From: Verrucomicrobiota bacterium
GTDB lineage: Bacteria; Verrucomicrobiota; Verrucomicrobiia; Opitutales; Opitutaceae
NCBI GenBank assembly: GCA_023430825.1
Contig: JAEYYL010000426.1
Span: 1-7,589, forward strand
DNA length: 7,589 nucleotides
Reading direction: 5' to 3'
Part shown: piece by piece, positions 1 to 6,558 of the stretch
Numbering within the stretch: the first letter of the stretch is position 1
Layout: each line of letters begins with the position of its first letter
Notes under the pieces: model-generated
What the model was told of the DNA's origin: nothing
Databases searched by the model: none
The model's input: only the letters and a program-made list of their open reading frames with translations
Made by a program: the position numbers and the translations under genes

Positions 1-327
1 CGTGAGATGATACGGGACCACCTCGTCGCCCCAGAGCCGATGCTCGATCCAGAACGCGGAGTGAAGAACCGGATAATACTGCTGCGTGGCACCGGGCTCG
101 AACCAGATCCTCGCCAATCCGTCCCAGCCCCGAAGCTCCGCGCGCGTCACGTGCGCGCGGTCATCCCACAAAAACTCTCCCGTGAGCGCCGGCCAATATA
201 TCGCGAGGGCGAGCAGGAGCAGGCCCAGACCCAAAAGCCAGGGCTGCCACGCAGCTTCCGCTCCGGACGGCACGCGATCCGAAGGGTTGCTCGGCAAGGG
301 AGTGAGTTCCGGCTGCTTCACCGGCAC
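1..327 (-). CDS. TMTC-like / GT-C-fold membrane protein, probably with C-terminal TPRs (partial, N-terminal 109 residues)
   Basis: The minus strand from a GTG at 327-325 stays open for 109 codons to the window edge, so the C-terminus is missing. Residues 1-29 are a polar, proline-rich cytoplasmic-type leader. Residues 30-48 (W-L-L-G-L-G through W-P-A-L) form a clear transmembrane helix. It is followed by G-E-F-L-W-D-D-R at 50-57 and by W-F-E-P-G-A-T-Q-Q-Y-Y-P at 75-86, then H-S-A-F-W-I-E-H-R-L-W-G-D at 89-101. An acidic D-D pair just after the first membrane helix and this W-F-x-P-G/Q-Q-Y-Y-P signature are what I know from bacterial TMTC-like proteins, which are multi-pass GT-C glycosyltransferase-like proteins usually ending in tetratricopeptide repeats. 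An in-frame TGA at 333-331 rules out a longer N-terminus; GTG at 321-319 is the only near alternative. The ATG pair at 340-335 belongs to a different frame that stops within about 60 codons. The family is fairly sure; the substrate is unknown. Confidence 0.72.
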   Translation of the reverse strand, partial: MPVKQPELTPLPSNPSDRVPSGAEAAWQPWLLGLGLLLLALAIYWPALTGEFLWDDRAHVTRAELRGWDGLARIWFEPGATQQYYPVLHSAFWIEHRLWGDEVVPYHLT

Positions 328-444
328 GACTCATCATGATTTCGCCCGTCTAGTTCAACTCAACGTTACGCGTTTGGCACGTGGACGCATGGGCGCCGCG
401 GCGCGGACAAGCAAAGCGCGAGCCTCAAAGCCGGAGTCATTCCG

Positions 445-563
445 TTGAGAGTCCAGAGTTGAGAGCTGAGAGGCCGATCTGCAGGGGACGCACGCGAGCA
501 ATGCGACGCGGGAAGCAAACAAACCTTTGAGTTTCCTCTCAAACCTCAGCACTCAAACCTCAA
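445..563. repeat. Imperfect 29-base inverted repeat with internal direct repeats
   Basis: Arms 445-473 and 535-563 are imperfect reverse complements, matching at about 20 of 29 positions, with the best identity at the two arm ends (TTGAG outermost, TGAGAGG innermost). The right arm contains the 11-base direct repeat CTCAAACCTCA at 538-548 and 552-562. The left arm has repeated GAGTTGAGAG-like units. The 61-base core shows no coding potential. The arms are compositionally simple (purine-rich left, pyrimidine-rich right), so part of the match may come from composition. This could be a small REP/MITE-like intergenic element or a degenerate simple repeat. The rest of the 347-base gap (328-674) holds only the receptor terminator and presumably the promoter of the leftmost gene, for which I find no clear boxes. 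Confidence 0.4.
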
Positions 564-612
564 CCGCATGGCCCCGACTAAGGTGCAGCGATTCCGCCTC
601 CGCTGATCATGG

Positions 613-648
613 AAAAGAAAAGCGCCTCCCCGGGGTGGGGGAGGCGCT
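613..648 (-). terminator. Rho-independent terminator of the TonB-dependent receptor gene
   Basis: On the minus strand, 27 bases after the receptor stop codon, there is a perfect 11-bp stem (648-638 paired with 631-621, AGCGCCTCCCC with GGGGAGGCGCT). It encloses a 6-base loop and is followed at once by TTTCTTTT (620-613). This is a textbook intrinsic terminator in the right orientation. It marks the receptor as the last gene of its transcript and separates it from the membrane-protein gene further left. Confidence 0.92.
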
Positions 649-674
649 CGATCCAATACTCCTTGGAGAGGAGA

Positions 675-3600
675 CTAGAAGCTAAACGTATTCGTCAGCG
701 TGAACAATCGAGGCGGCGCTATACGGAACGTCGCGGGCGTGCCGTCAGGCTGCGTTGTAATCGGTATCAGCTCGTTGTCTTGGAACGCATTTCTGACGTT
801 GAATTGGATACGCCAGTTGATGCGGTTCGTGAGCTTGCGACCGTAACCGACCCAGAAGTCGAAGTTCGTCTCCGCCGGGCCCATATAGGGGTTGGCGATG
901 TCGAACGAGAGTTCACGGGGGTTGCTGGGGTTCGCAACCGGGCGATAGCCGATCACGACCTCGCTCTGCCAGCGGATACCGCCACCCACGCTCAGGCCCT
1001 TGAGGGCGCCGTCGGTGAAGTCGTAGGTCGTGATGCCGTTGACGCGCCAGTCGCGCAGTTCGGGGACATTGGTGCCTTCCTGGAGTTTGCGCTGCGCCCA
1101 CTCGCCACCGATGTTGTTATACCATTGGAACATGGCGGTCTCGTTACCGGCGCCACCCCACCAGATGCGCATATCGCCCGCGGCGCTGTTGTTGAGCGCA
1201 TCCTCATAGCCGGCGATGAACTCGGCGAGGTTCGCACCGCCGATGTTCGAACGGGTCGCGCTCGTCTTGGCGGCGTTGACGGCCAGCCGCCAGTTGTTGA
1301 TCGGCTCGGCGGTGAGTTCGATTTCGTAACCCTTCGAGCTGCTGTCTTCTGTGAGGGCGAAGCCGTTCGGCACCGACGCGGTCAGGCCGCGCGGATTCGA
1401 CTGGGCGAAGGGATCGTTGAGGTTGATGCCCCACGCGGCATAGAAGCGCGGATCAACCTTGGCCTGCCAAGCGCGCCAGGCGGCGACAACTTGCGCCTCA
1501 TAGGCGGAAGCCGCTTCCTGCGTAGCATACGGACCACCCGTGCCGAAGTTGTAGAGGCTGTTGGTGGGATCCCACTCGGCGTTACCCGGGCGGACCGTCG
1601 CCGACCAGCCGGGAGGCTGCGGAGCACCCGCCGGACGATTGTTCACCTGGTTGGAGATGATCTGACCGCTCGGCTGATTGTTGAGACCGAGGTCGTATTC
1701 GAACTGATTCGCGGCACTACCACCCCAGACCTGCGAGTTGCCGAGGAAGCCGGCGCCTTGCAGACCACCGCTGTCGGCGTTCGTGGCAGCCGTTTCATAT
1801 TTGGTGATACGCACCGAATACTTGTTGTCGCGGGTGGAGAGCATCACACCGTAATCCTTGGTTTCGCCCTGCGGGAGAGCGATGGGCTCGCCATACACGT
1901 CGACGCGAAGGGCTTCCGGCTGGAAGTTGGTCGACTTGTTAAAGAAGCCGCTCACACGAACCGGCGAGTTGGCCAGCACATCCTTCAGCCACGGCAGCTC
2001 GTCGAAGTGGGTGACGATGCTCCAAGCCTTGGAGGTTTCTTCGAGATCGGAGCCGGTCTTCGGGAGGTAGTAGGCATCCGGCGTCAGGTTGATATGACCA
2101 TACTGACGCGTCTGAGCCACACCATCTTCGTTGAGGCCGCTGTTGTTGTTCATCGACCGGCTCCAGCCTTGGGCGCGGTCCTTGCGGTAGCCGAACGTGC
2201 CGACGATCGCACCATCAAGCAGGTGGCCCTGCCAGACGAGCACCTTGGAGGTCACCCGCTTCTTCTGCAGGCGAGCGCTGGTCGTCAGCAGATCACGATT
2301 GCCGTCAGCCGCTTCGGAGTCGGTGATCTCCAGCGGCCGGTTGGTCCAGCCAATATAGTTGGCGGCGTTATCCGCTTGGAACGCCTCGTATGGGTTATCC
2401 CCATACATGTAACCGTCTTCCCCGGCGTTGTCGACGAACCATTGCTGCGTGGCAGCATCGCCCGGATACGTGGCATTGGCCCAGGGAGCAGCGGGATCGA
2501 CATAGTTCGGATCCGTCGGATTGAGCGAGCGGTTCCAACGCGAGTCGAAGAGCCGCATCGAGCCGGAGGTGAGCGTGATTTCCTTCTCGAGGCGGGGCAG
2601 GTTGGCACCCGACGCCGAGCTGCGGTTGAGCAACGAGGGCCCGAGATACATCACGGCGCTGGGAAGGTAGTTCTGACCTTCGTTCCAGTTCGCGTTGTTG
2701 TTGATAAAGGCGCGCCAGCTCGGATCGGTGATCGCGTAGCGGGCCCAGCTGCGATTGTCCGTCTTCTGCTCGTCACGTCCCAACAATCCCGTGAGGGTGT
2801 GGCGGCCGAGGAATCGGGTGATGATGTTGCCGTCCCCATTCTCGTCGAAGTCGTGCGTCACGAAGGCCGTCGCACGCTTCGAGCTGCGGTCGCTCTGGTA
2901 AGAGCTGTTACCGCCTGAGCCGTTGTCGCCGACGAAAGCCCGGCCGAGATTCGGGTTCGGCGTGCCGTCCTCGAAAGGAATGCGCACCCCGTTCCGAACG
3001 GCACCCTCGTTCGTGCCATCGGTATCCGTCGTGTTGATGTCGATGTAGATGCCCTGCTGGCCACCCGACATAAAGGAGATCTGACCGTTGCGGTAGCTTT
3101 CGCGATTATACGTCAGATCGAAGCCGATCTTGTCGTTCAGGAAGGTTTGCGCGAGGCTCAGATTGAGGACGTCGAAGTCTTGCCACTCCTTCTTGTTGGG
3201 ACCGTCAAGGAGGTTGTTGTAGAAGTCGAAGATCGTCGGATCCGTGATCGAGTTGTCCTTGTAAACGCCGAACTCCGCAAACGGCAGGCCCGCGCGCTGG
3301 GCGAAGGTGCCGTAGCTGTTGACACTGACGAGACGGTTGAAGTCGAAAGCGCCGACGCCGTTATCGGGCTGTCCCGCCGTGTTGATGCCCCAGTTGCCAC
3401 GGATTTCCTGGAGAACGTAGCGGTTGGGGGTCGAGCTGCCCAAGGTGTCGAAATAACCCGTGGGGCCACCGATCGCATTGCCGAAGTTGCCGATCCAGGG
3501 ATTGAAGTAGGGGTTGAAGGAACCGCCGTAAGGCCCGCCGTTGATCGCCGGACGGGTCAACCCGTGCTGGAAATCAGGGCTGTAGAAGTTGTCGTTCTGC

Positions 3601-4664
3601 GCCATGTGCGGGTTGATCACCAGCTTGTTCAGGTTCTGGTAAGTGCGCGCCGAACCCGAGGTGACGGCGCCCTCACCCATGCCCGTTCCGGGAATGACGT
3701 TACCATTGCTGGTGAACCGTCCCTGCACCGTGCCGGTGTAGAACCAAGGCGTGATGAAGTCGAGGGGCGGCAGCGTGCGCGGGCGGTTGCTGCGGATCTT
3801 GCCCGCTTCGGCGTTCGCCTTGAAGATCGTGCGAGCCGAACCCTTTTTCAGGAATACGGGCTCGTAACGCAACGCTCCCGCGATGCGGTGATCGTCTTGG
3901 AACGCCGGCTTCTGATCATACTTGGTGTTATCCGCCAAAGCCATGATGCGGATCGCCAGTTCGTCCTTCAACAGCACGCGGTTAAGGTCGAGGGTGCCGC
4001 GCACGCTGCCGTTGTCGTCCACACGGACTTCGACGGTGTTCGCGTCTTTGAACGACGCCATCTTGACGCCCGCGTTAATGATACCCGCCGGGCTGCCTTG
4101 ACCGAACAGAATCGAATTCGGGCCGCGGCTGAGGTCCACACGGTCGATGATGTAGCCATCCCATGGAATATCCGTCAGGAAATAATCACGGGTGTTGTCG
4201 GCGTTGGTCAGACCGCGAACACGGGTGTTCTGATTGGGATTCGTGAATTGGGTGCGCTCATCGAGACGCGCCCCATCGCCGAGACCGGCGAAGTTACCGA
4301 ACACGTTACCGACTTCCGTGGAGGTCGTGTATTGAAGCAGCGTTTCGTTGTTCACGGCACCGGTGTCCGCGAGGAACCGGCTGGTGACGACTTGAATGGC
4401 GCTACCGACATCACGGAGTTCCGTGTTGAGGCGGTTACCGGCGAGCGTCGTTGCCGCTGAGTAGCCGCGTTCTTCCTCTGCCGAGACTTCGAACGGCGAC
4501 AGAACAATCAGTTCTTCGTCGTCGGATGCGGGGGCCGCCGCCGAAGGCGTCGTTTGCTGGGCTTGAACAACGCCGACCGTCAGGAGCGTCGTAAACGCCA
4601 AGGTCAGCAGGGGCTGTTTTGGGTGTTTTCTTAGCAGTATGTGCATAGGTTTGGCTTGGGTCAT
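675..4664 (-). CDS. TonB-dependent outer-membrane receptor (1329 aa)
   Basis: This is a large beta-barrel receptor for energised import across the outer membrane, driven by TonB-ExbBD. Residues 1-35 are a signal peptide: basic n-region (L-R-K-H-P-K), hydrophobic core at 19-33, likely cleavage after V-V-Q-A at 35. A TonB box-like segment E-L-I-V-L-S-P-F-E-V sits at 51-60. The plug domain covers about 75-205 and contains T-R-V-R-G-L at 147-152 and D-R-V-D-L-S-R-G-P-N-S-I-L-F-G at 174-188, the conserved plug end. The remaining ~1100 residues are rich in aromatic and N/D/G residues, as in barrel strands and long loops, and the protein ends in L-T-N-T-F-S-F with the terminal Phe expected for BAM recognition. 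I found no cysteine on reading it. No carboxypeptidase-like N-terminal extension is present, unlike SusC proteins. A calcium-loop-like D-F-D-E-N-G-D-G-N lies at 605-613. The ATG at 4664 has only a weak GGGGG upstream; Met7 (4646) is an alternative start. The divergent LacI-type gene suggests a carbohydrate-related ligand, which is inference. Confidence 0.95.
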   Translation of the reverse strand: MTQAKPMHILLRKHPKQPLLTLAFTTLLTVGVVQAQQTTPSAAAPASDDEELIVLSPFEVSAEEERGYSAATTLAGNRLNTELRDVGSAIQVVTSRFLADTGAVNNETLLQYTTSTEVGNVFGNFAGLGDGARLDERTQFTNPNQNTRVRGLTNADNTRDYFLTDIPWDGYIIDRVDLSRGPNSILFGQGSPAGIINAGVKMASFKDANTVEVRVDDNGSVRGTLDLNRVLLKDELAIRIMALADNTKYDQKPAFQDDHRIAGALRYEPVFLKKGSARTIFKANAEAGKIRSNRPRTLPPLDFITPWFYTGTVQGRFTSNGNVIPGTGMGEGAVTSGSARTYQNLNKLVINPHMAQNDNFYSPDFQHGLTRPAINGGPYGGSFNPYFNPWIGNFGNAIGGPTGYFDTLGSSTPNRYVLQEIRGNWGINTAGQPDNGVGAFDFNRLVSVNSYGTFAQRAGLPFAEFGVYKDNSITDPTIFDFYNNLLDGPNKKEWQDFDVLNLSLAQTFLNDKIGFDLTYNRESYRNGQISFMSGGQQGIYIDINTTDTDGTNEGAVRNGVRIPFEDGTPNPNLGRAFVGDNGSGGNSSYQSDRSSKRATAFVTHDFDENGDGNIITRFLGRHTLTGLLGRDEQKTDNRSWARYAITDPSWRAFINNNANWNEGQNYLPSAVMYLGPSLLNRSSASGANLPRLEKEITLTSGSMRLFDSRWNRSLNPTDPNYVDPAAPWANATYPGDAATQQWFVDNAGEDGYMYGDNPYEAFQADNAANYIGWTNRPLEITDSEAADGNRDLLTTSARLQKKRVTSKVLVWQGHLLDGAIVGTFGYRKDRAQGWSRSMNNNSGLNEDGVAQTRQYGHINLTPDAYYLPKTGSDLEETSKAWSIVTHFDELPWLKDVLANSPVRVSGFFNKSTNFQPEALRVDVYGEPIALPQGETKDYGVMLSTRDNKYSVRITKYETAATNADSGGLQGAGFLGNSQVWGGSAANQFEYDLGLNNQPSGQIISNQVNNRPAGAPQPPGWSATVRPGNAEWDPTNSLYNFGTGGPYATQEAASAYEAQVVAAWRAWQAKVDPRFYAAWGINLNDPFAQSNPRGLTASVPNGFALTEDSSSKGYEIELTAEPINNWRLAVNAAKTSATRSNIGGANLAEFIAGYEDALNNSAAGDMRIWWGGAGNETAMFQWYNNIGGEWAQRKLQEGTNVPELRDWRVNGITTYDFTDGALKGLSVGGGIRWQSEVVIGYRPVANPSNPRELSFDIANPYMGPAETNFDFWVGYGRKLTNRINWRIQFNVRNAFQDNELIPITTQPDGTPATFRIAPPRLFTLTNTFSF

Positions 4665-5028
4665 TGCCCCCGGTCAGCTCTAGGGCCTACGCCCCATAGG
4701 GACGGAGCGAGGCCACGGCGAGCTGGCTAGGGGTAAAGTGTCGTAGGGAAGGGGTGAAACGCACTCGAACCGGGGTGTTTCCGGCGTCCAGCGCGCGAAG
4801 TAGAAAAGCTGCTGGCGTCAATAACCGTAGGTATTGCCGACCCTTAAAGTTCTTTTTAACTCTAATTATTGCGTGATTGAGTTTGTTTTCCGGGGGTCTG
4901 AGCGAAAAAGGGCTCGAATCCGGGCTCGAAACCCTCCAAGTCTGCGCTTCCCGACCCCTTTTTTCCTCCGCTCCGCTCTCCAGCGAAGCGACGGATCGGG
5001 AAAAGCTTTCTACCCCACCCCGGTTCCC
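4665..5028. promoter_or_regulatory. Divergent intergenic region between receptor and LacI-type regulator
   Basis: These 364 bases separate the two start codons and must carry both promoters. The most obvious compositional feature is an AT-rich patch at about 4842-4893 inside otherwise GC-rich DNA, including TTAAAGTTCTTTTTAA (4844-4859) and TAATTATT (4863-4870); this is the most likely promoter area. I could not find a -35/-10 pair with good spacing on either strand, so no promoter is called. A candidate palindromic operator lies at 4819-4836. A 9-base direct repeat GGGCTCGAA occurs at 4910-4918 and 4922-4930. The regulator's reading frame is open upstream to a TTG at 4834, but that extension has low-complexity composition and no recognisable domain, so I treat it as leader. 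Confidence 0.5.
4819..4836. promoter_or_regulatory. Candidate operator palindrome CAATA(n)C...G(n)TATTG
   Basis: The 18-base site reads CAATAACCGTAGGTATTG. Its two ends are perfectly complementary for five bases, a further C/G pair lies one base inside, and two more G-C pairs occur one base outside (4816-4817 with 4838-4839). LacI-family dimers bind even-length palindromes of about this size. The location, 155 bases upstream of the receptor start and 193 upstream of the regulator start, beside the AT-rich patch, suits a shared control site. The assignment to this regulator is inference: the site lacks the central CG seen in many LacI-family operators. Confidence 0.35.
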
Positions 5029-6153
5029 ATGCACGGACGCGTAACAATGGCGGCGATCGCCAAACGGGCAGGTGTCCACGTGACCACCGTCTCCCTCGCC
5101 CTGCGCAATCACCCCAGCCTGCCTGCTTCTACCCGGGATCGAATCAAGGAATTAGCCAAGGAAATGGGGTATTCCCCCGATCCGGCGCTTTCGTCGCTGA
5201 TTGCGTATCGCTCCGGCGCGCGCGCCACGCGCAACCGCCACGTGCTCGCCTACCTCACCCATTGGCCCACCCAATGGGGGTGGAAAGCTGCCCCGGCGCA
5301 TGCCGAATTCTATACCGGTGCGGAAACGAAGGCGGCCCAACTCGGCTATCAGCTCGAACATTTCTGGCTCGGTGAGCCCGGATTGAGTCATCAACGGATG
5401 AGCGATATCCTCCGCGCCCGCGGAATCACCGGCCTGATCATCGCGTCCCATATCCAGGAGGCGGACCACGCCCTCCACCTCGACTGGTCGCGGTTCAGCG
5501 CGGTCAAAATCGATCACCTGCCCCACGAACCCGAACTGCACTTCGTCACCAACGACCAGCGCGCCATCGCTCAACTGGCGATGCGGCGGGTGATCGCCGC
5601 CGGTTACCGGCGTATCGGCCTGGCACTGTTCGATGCGTGGGACCACGACGTCGATCTCGCGTGGTCCGGCGGTTTTCTTCCCGAGCAGCAGCGCCTCCAG
5701 CCCGCCGATCGCATCCCTCCCCACTTTTTCCGCAAACCCGGCCCCGACAACCAGGCTCCCCGGGCCGCCTTCGAGGAATGGTTCCGACACTACCAGCCGG
5801 AGGTGCTGATGGGCTACGGACCGCATCTCCTCGGCCGCCTCGCCGCCATGAACGTGCGCGTCCCCACGGATCTCGCCTTCGTCGACGTGTTGCTCGGCGA
5901 CACGTCCGGGCGCATCGCCGGCGTGCGGCAAAACTGCCTCCGGGTCGGCGAACTCGCCGTGGAAATCCTCGTCGGCCAGATGCACCAGCATATTTACGGC
6001 ATTCCCGCCTTTCCCACCGGCACGCTCGTCGAAGGCACTTGGTTCGATGGAGACTCGCTGCCGCCTCGCCAGCGCCCGATCGCGCTCGCCGCCGAGGCAT
6101 CGCAAGCGCACGAGGAGAAAACCGGGGAAGTCCAGCTGACGGAAAAAAGCTGA
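5029..6153 (+). CDS. LacI/GalR-family transcriptional regulator (374 aa)
   Basis: This is a DNA-binding regulator with a periplasmic-binding-protein-like sensor domain, acting in the cytoplasm as a dimer or tetramer. Residues 5-50 form the helix-turn-helix: V-T-M-A-A-I-A-K-R-A-G-V at 5-16, recognition helix H-V-T-T-V-S-L-A-L-R at 17-26, then T-R-D-R-I-K-E-L-A at 35-43 and M-G-Y at 46-48. The hinge segment S-P-D-P-A-L-S-S-L (49-57) keeps the leucine expected to insert in the minor groove but lacks the usual A-R-x-L. The sensor domain runs from about 70 to 350; V-T-N-D-Q at 173-177 begins its second-lobe helix region and A-G-V-R-Q-N at 297-302 is the conserved late segment before the terminal helix. 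The ATG at 5029 fits the family's N-terminus; ATG 5047 would cut into the first helix. No Shine-Dalgarno sequence is visible. The divergent receptor gene is its likely target. The effector is unknown. Confidence 0.92.
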   Translation: MHGRVTMAAIAKRAGVHVTTVSLALRNHPSLPASTRDRIKELAKEMGYSPDPALSSLIAYRSGARATRNRHVLAYLTHWPTQWGWKAAPAHAEFYTGAETKAAQLGYQLEHFWLGEPGLSHQRMSDILRARGITGLIIASHIQEADHALHLDWSRFSAVKIDHLPHEPELHFVTNDQRAIAQLAMRRVIAAGYRRIGLALFDAWDHDVDLAWSGGFLPEQQRLQPADRIPPHFFRKPGPDNQAPRAAFEEWFRHYQPEVLMGYGPHLLGRLAAMNVRVPTDLAFVDVLLGDTSGRIAGVRQNCLRVGELAVEILVGQMHQHIYGIPAFPTGTLVEGTWFDGDSLPPRQRPIALAAEASQAHEEKTGEVQLTEKS

Positions 6154-6211
6154 ACCCGCACTCTTCGGCGCCAGCGGGACTTCGATTGCCCCCGCGCCCG
6201 ATTCAGAAAAC

Positions 6212-6299
6212 TGGCGGAGAGGGAGGGATTCGAACCCCCGGAACCTTGCGGTTCACGCGCTTTCCAAGCGCGCGCATTCGACCACTCTGCCACCTCTCC
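6212..6299 (-). tRNA. tRNA-Ser (anticodon GGA)
   Basis: Read on the minus strand from 6299, this folds as a class II tRNA. The acceptor stem is GGAGAGG (6299-6293) paired with CCTCTCC (6222-6216). A short D arm is closed by GCA/TGC. The anticodon arm is CGCGC-TTGGAAA-GCGCG with anticodon GGA at 6265-6263. A serine-type long variable arm AACC-GCAA-GGTT follows. The T arm is GGGGG-TTCGAAT-CCCTC with one G-T pair. The discriminator is G (6215) and CCA is encoded at 6214-6212. It decodes UCC and UCU. It is convergent with the LacI-type gene, whose stop lies 58 bases away. All arms are intact, and I see no duplicated 3' end in the window that would suggest an integrated element. Confidence 0.97.
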
Positions 6300-6459
6300 G
6301 GAGGTTCACCGCGCTCGCTTGCGCGGGCACGGCTCTGATCGAAGGGGCGAAAGAAAGGCCCCGCTTTCCGCGGGTCAACGCGTAATTATCGACCTCTCCG
6401 CGCCTCGGTCCCCCCGCGCGCGACACCGCTCGCCCGCTGATCGCCCCGCTCCAAGATCG

Positions 6460-6493
6460 GCAAAAGCCACGCACTTTTGCGCAACCCGTGCGC
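6460..6493 (+). promoter_or_regulatory. Two overlapping, mutually exclusive hairpins in the queD leader
   Basis: The first hairpin is a perfect 7-bp stem, GCAAAAG (6460-6466) with CTTTTGC (6474-6480), and a 7-base loop. The second is a perfect 5-bp stem, GCGCA (6479-6483) with TGCGC (6489-6493), and a 5-base loop. They share bases 6479-6480, so both cannot form fully at once. They lie 66-99 bases before the queD ATG. No T-run follows, so neither is an intrinsic terminator, and I do not recognise preQ1-I or preQ1-II riboswitch features. The remainder of the gap 6300-6558 is GC-rich and shows no gene; an AT-rich TAATTATC at 6382-6389 is the only promoter-like spot. Confidence 0.3.
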
Positions 6494-6558
6494 AGCCGCC
6501 CGCCCCGGCTCGGTGGCACTCTCTCCGCCCGCCGCCCACCCGGCCCCACCACACTCCC

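Noticed and set aside
609..2918. 769-codon open frame on the plus strand, antisense to the receptor gene, and a similar 437-codon frame at 3147-4460.
   Set aside because: Both are mirror frames of a GC-rich gene read in reverse. Their translations are rich in R, V, E and G with no domain, signal or sensible start, whereas the minus strand encodes an intact receptor.
4908..4937. GGGCTCGAA direct repeat resembling tRNA T-arm sequence (minus strand GGGTTTCGAGCCC).
   Set aside because: No acceptor, anticodon or D arm can be built around it, and it does not match the tRNA-Ser in this window, so it is not a tRNA remnant or attachment-site duplicate on present evidence.
4834..5028. Possible 65-residue N-terminal extension of the regulator from a TTG start.
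   Set aside because: LacI-family proteins begin within a few residues of the helix-turn-helix; the extension has no recognisable content and the TTG lies inside the candidate operator.
4687..5112. 141-codon minus-strand frame through the divergent intergenic region and into the regulator's 5' end.
   Set aside because: It overlaps the conserved helix-turn-helix coding region, has no ribosome site and no domain, and would occupy the expected promoter region.
5152..6111. 319-codon open frame antisense to the LacI-type regulator.
   Set aside because: It is a shadow of the regulator's codon bias; composition is arginine/glycine/glutamate-rich with no recognisable family.
6143..6178. Weak terminator-like structure on the minus strand after the tRNA: CCCGC/GCGGG stem followed six bases later by T6.
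   Set aside because: The stem is only 5 bp with a 14-base loop and the T-run is displaced; the Ts are also codons at the end of the regulator gene. It may still act weakly.
6345..6364. GGGGC...GCCCC inverted repeat between the tRNA and queD.
   Set aside because: A 5-bp GC stem is expected by chance in such GC-rich sequence, and no T-run or conserved element accompanies it.
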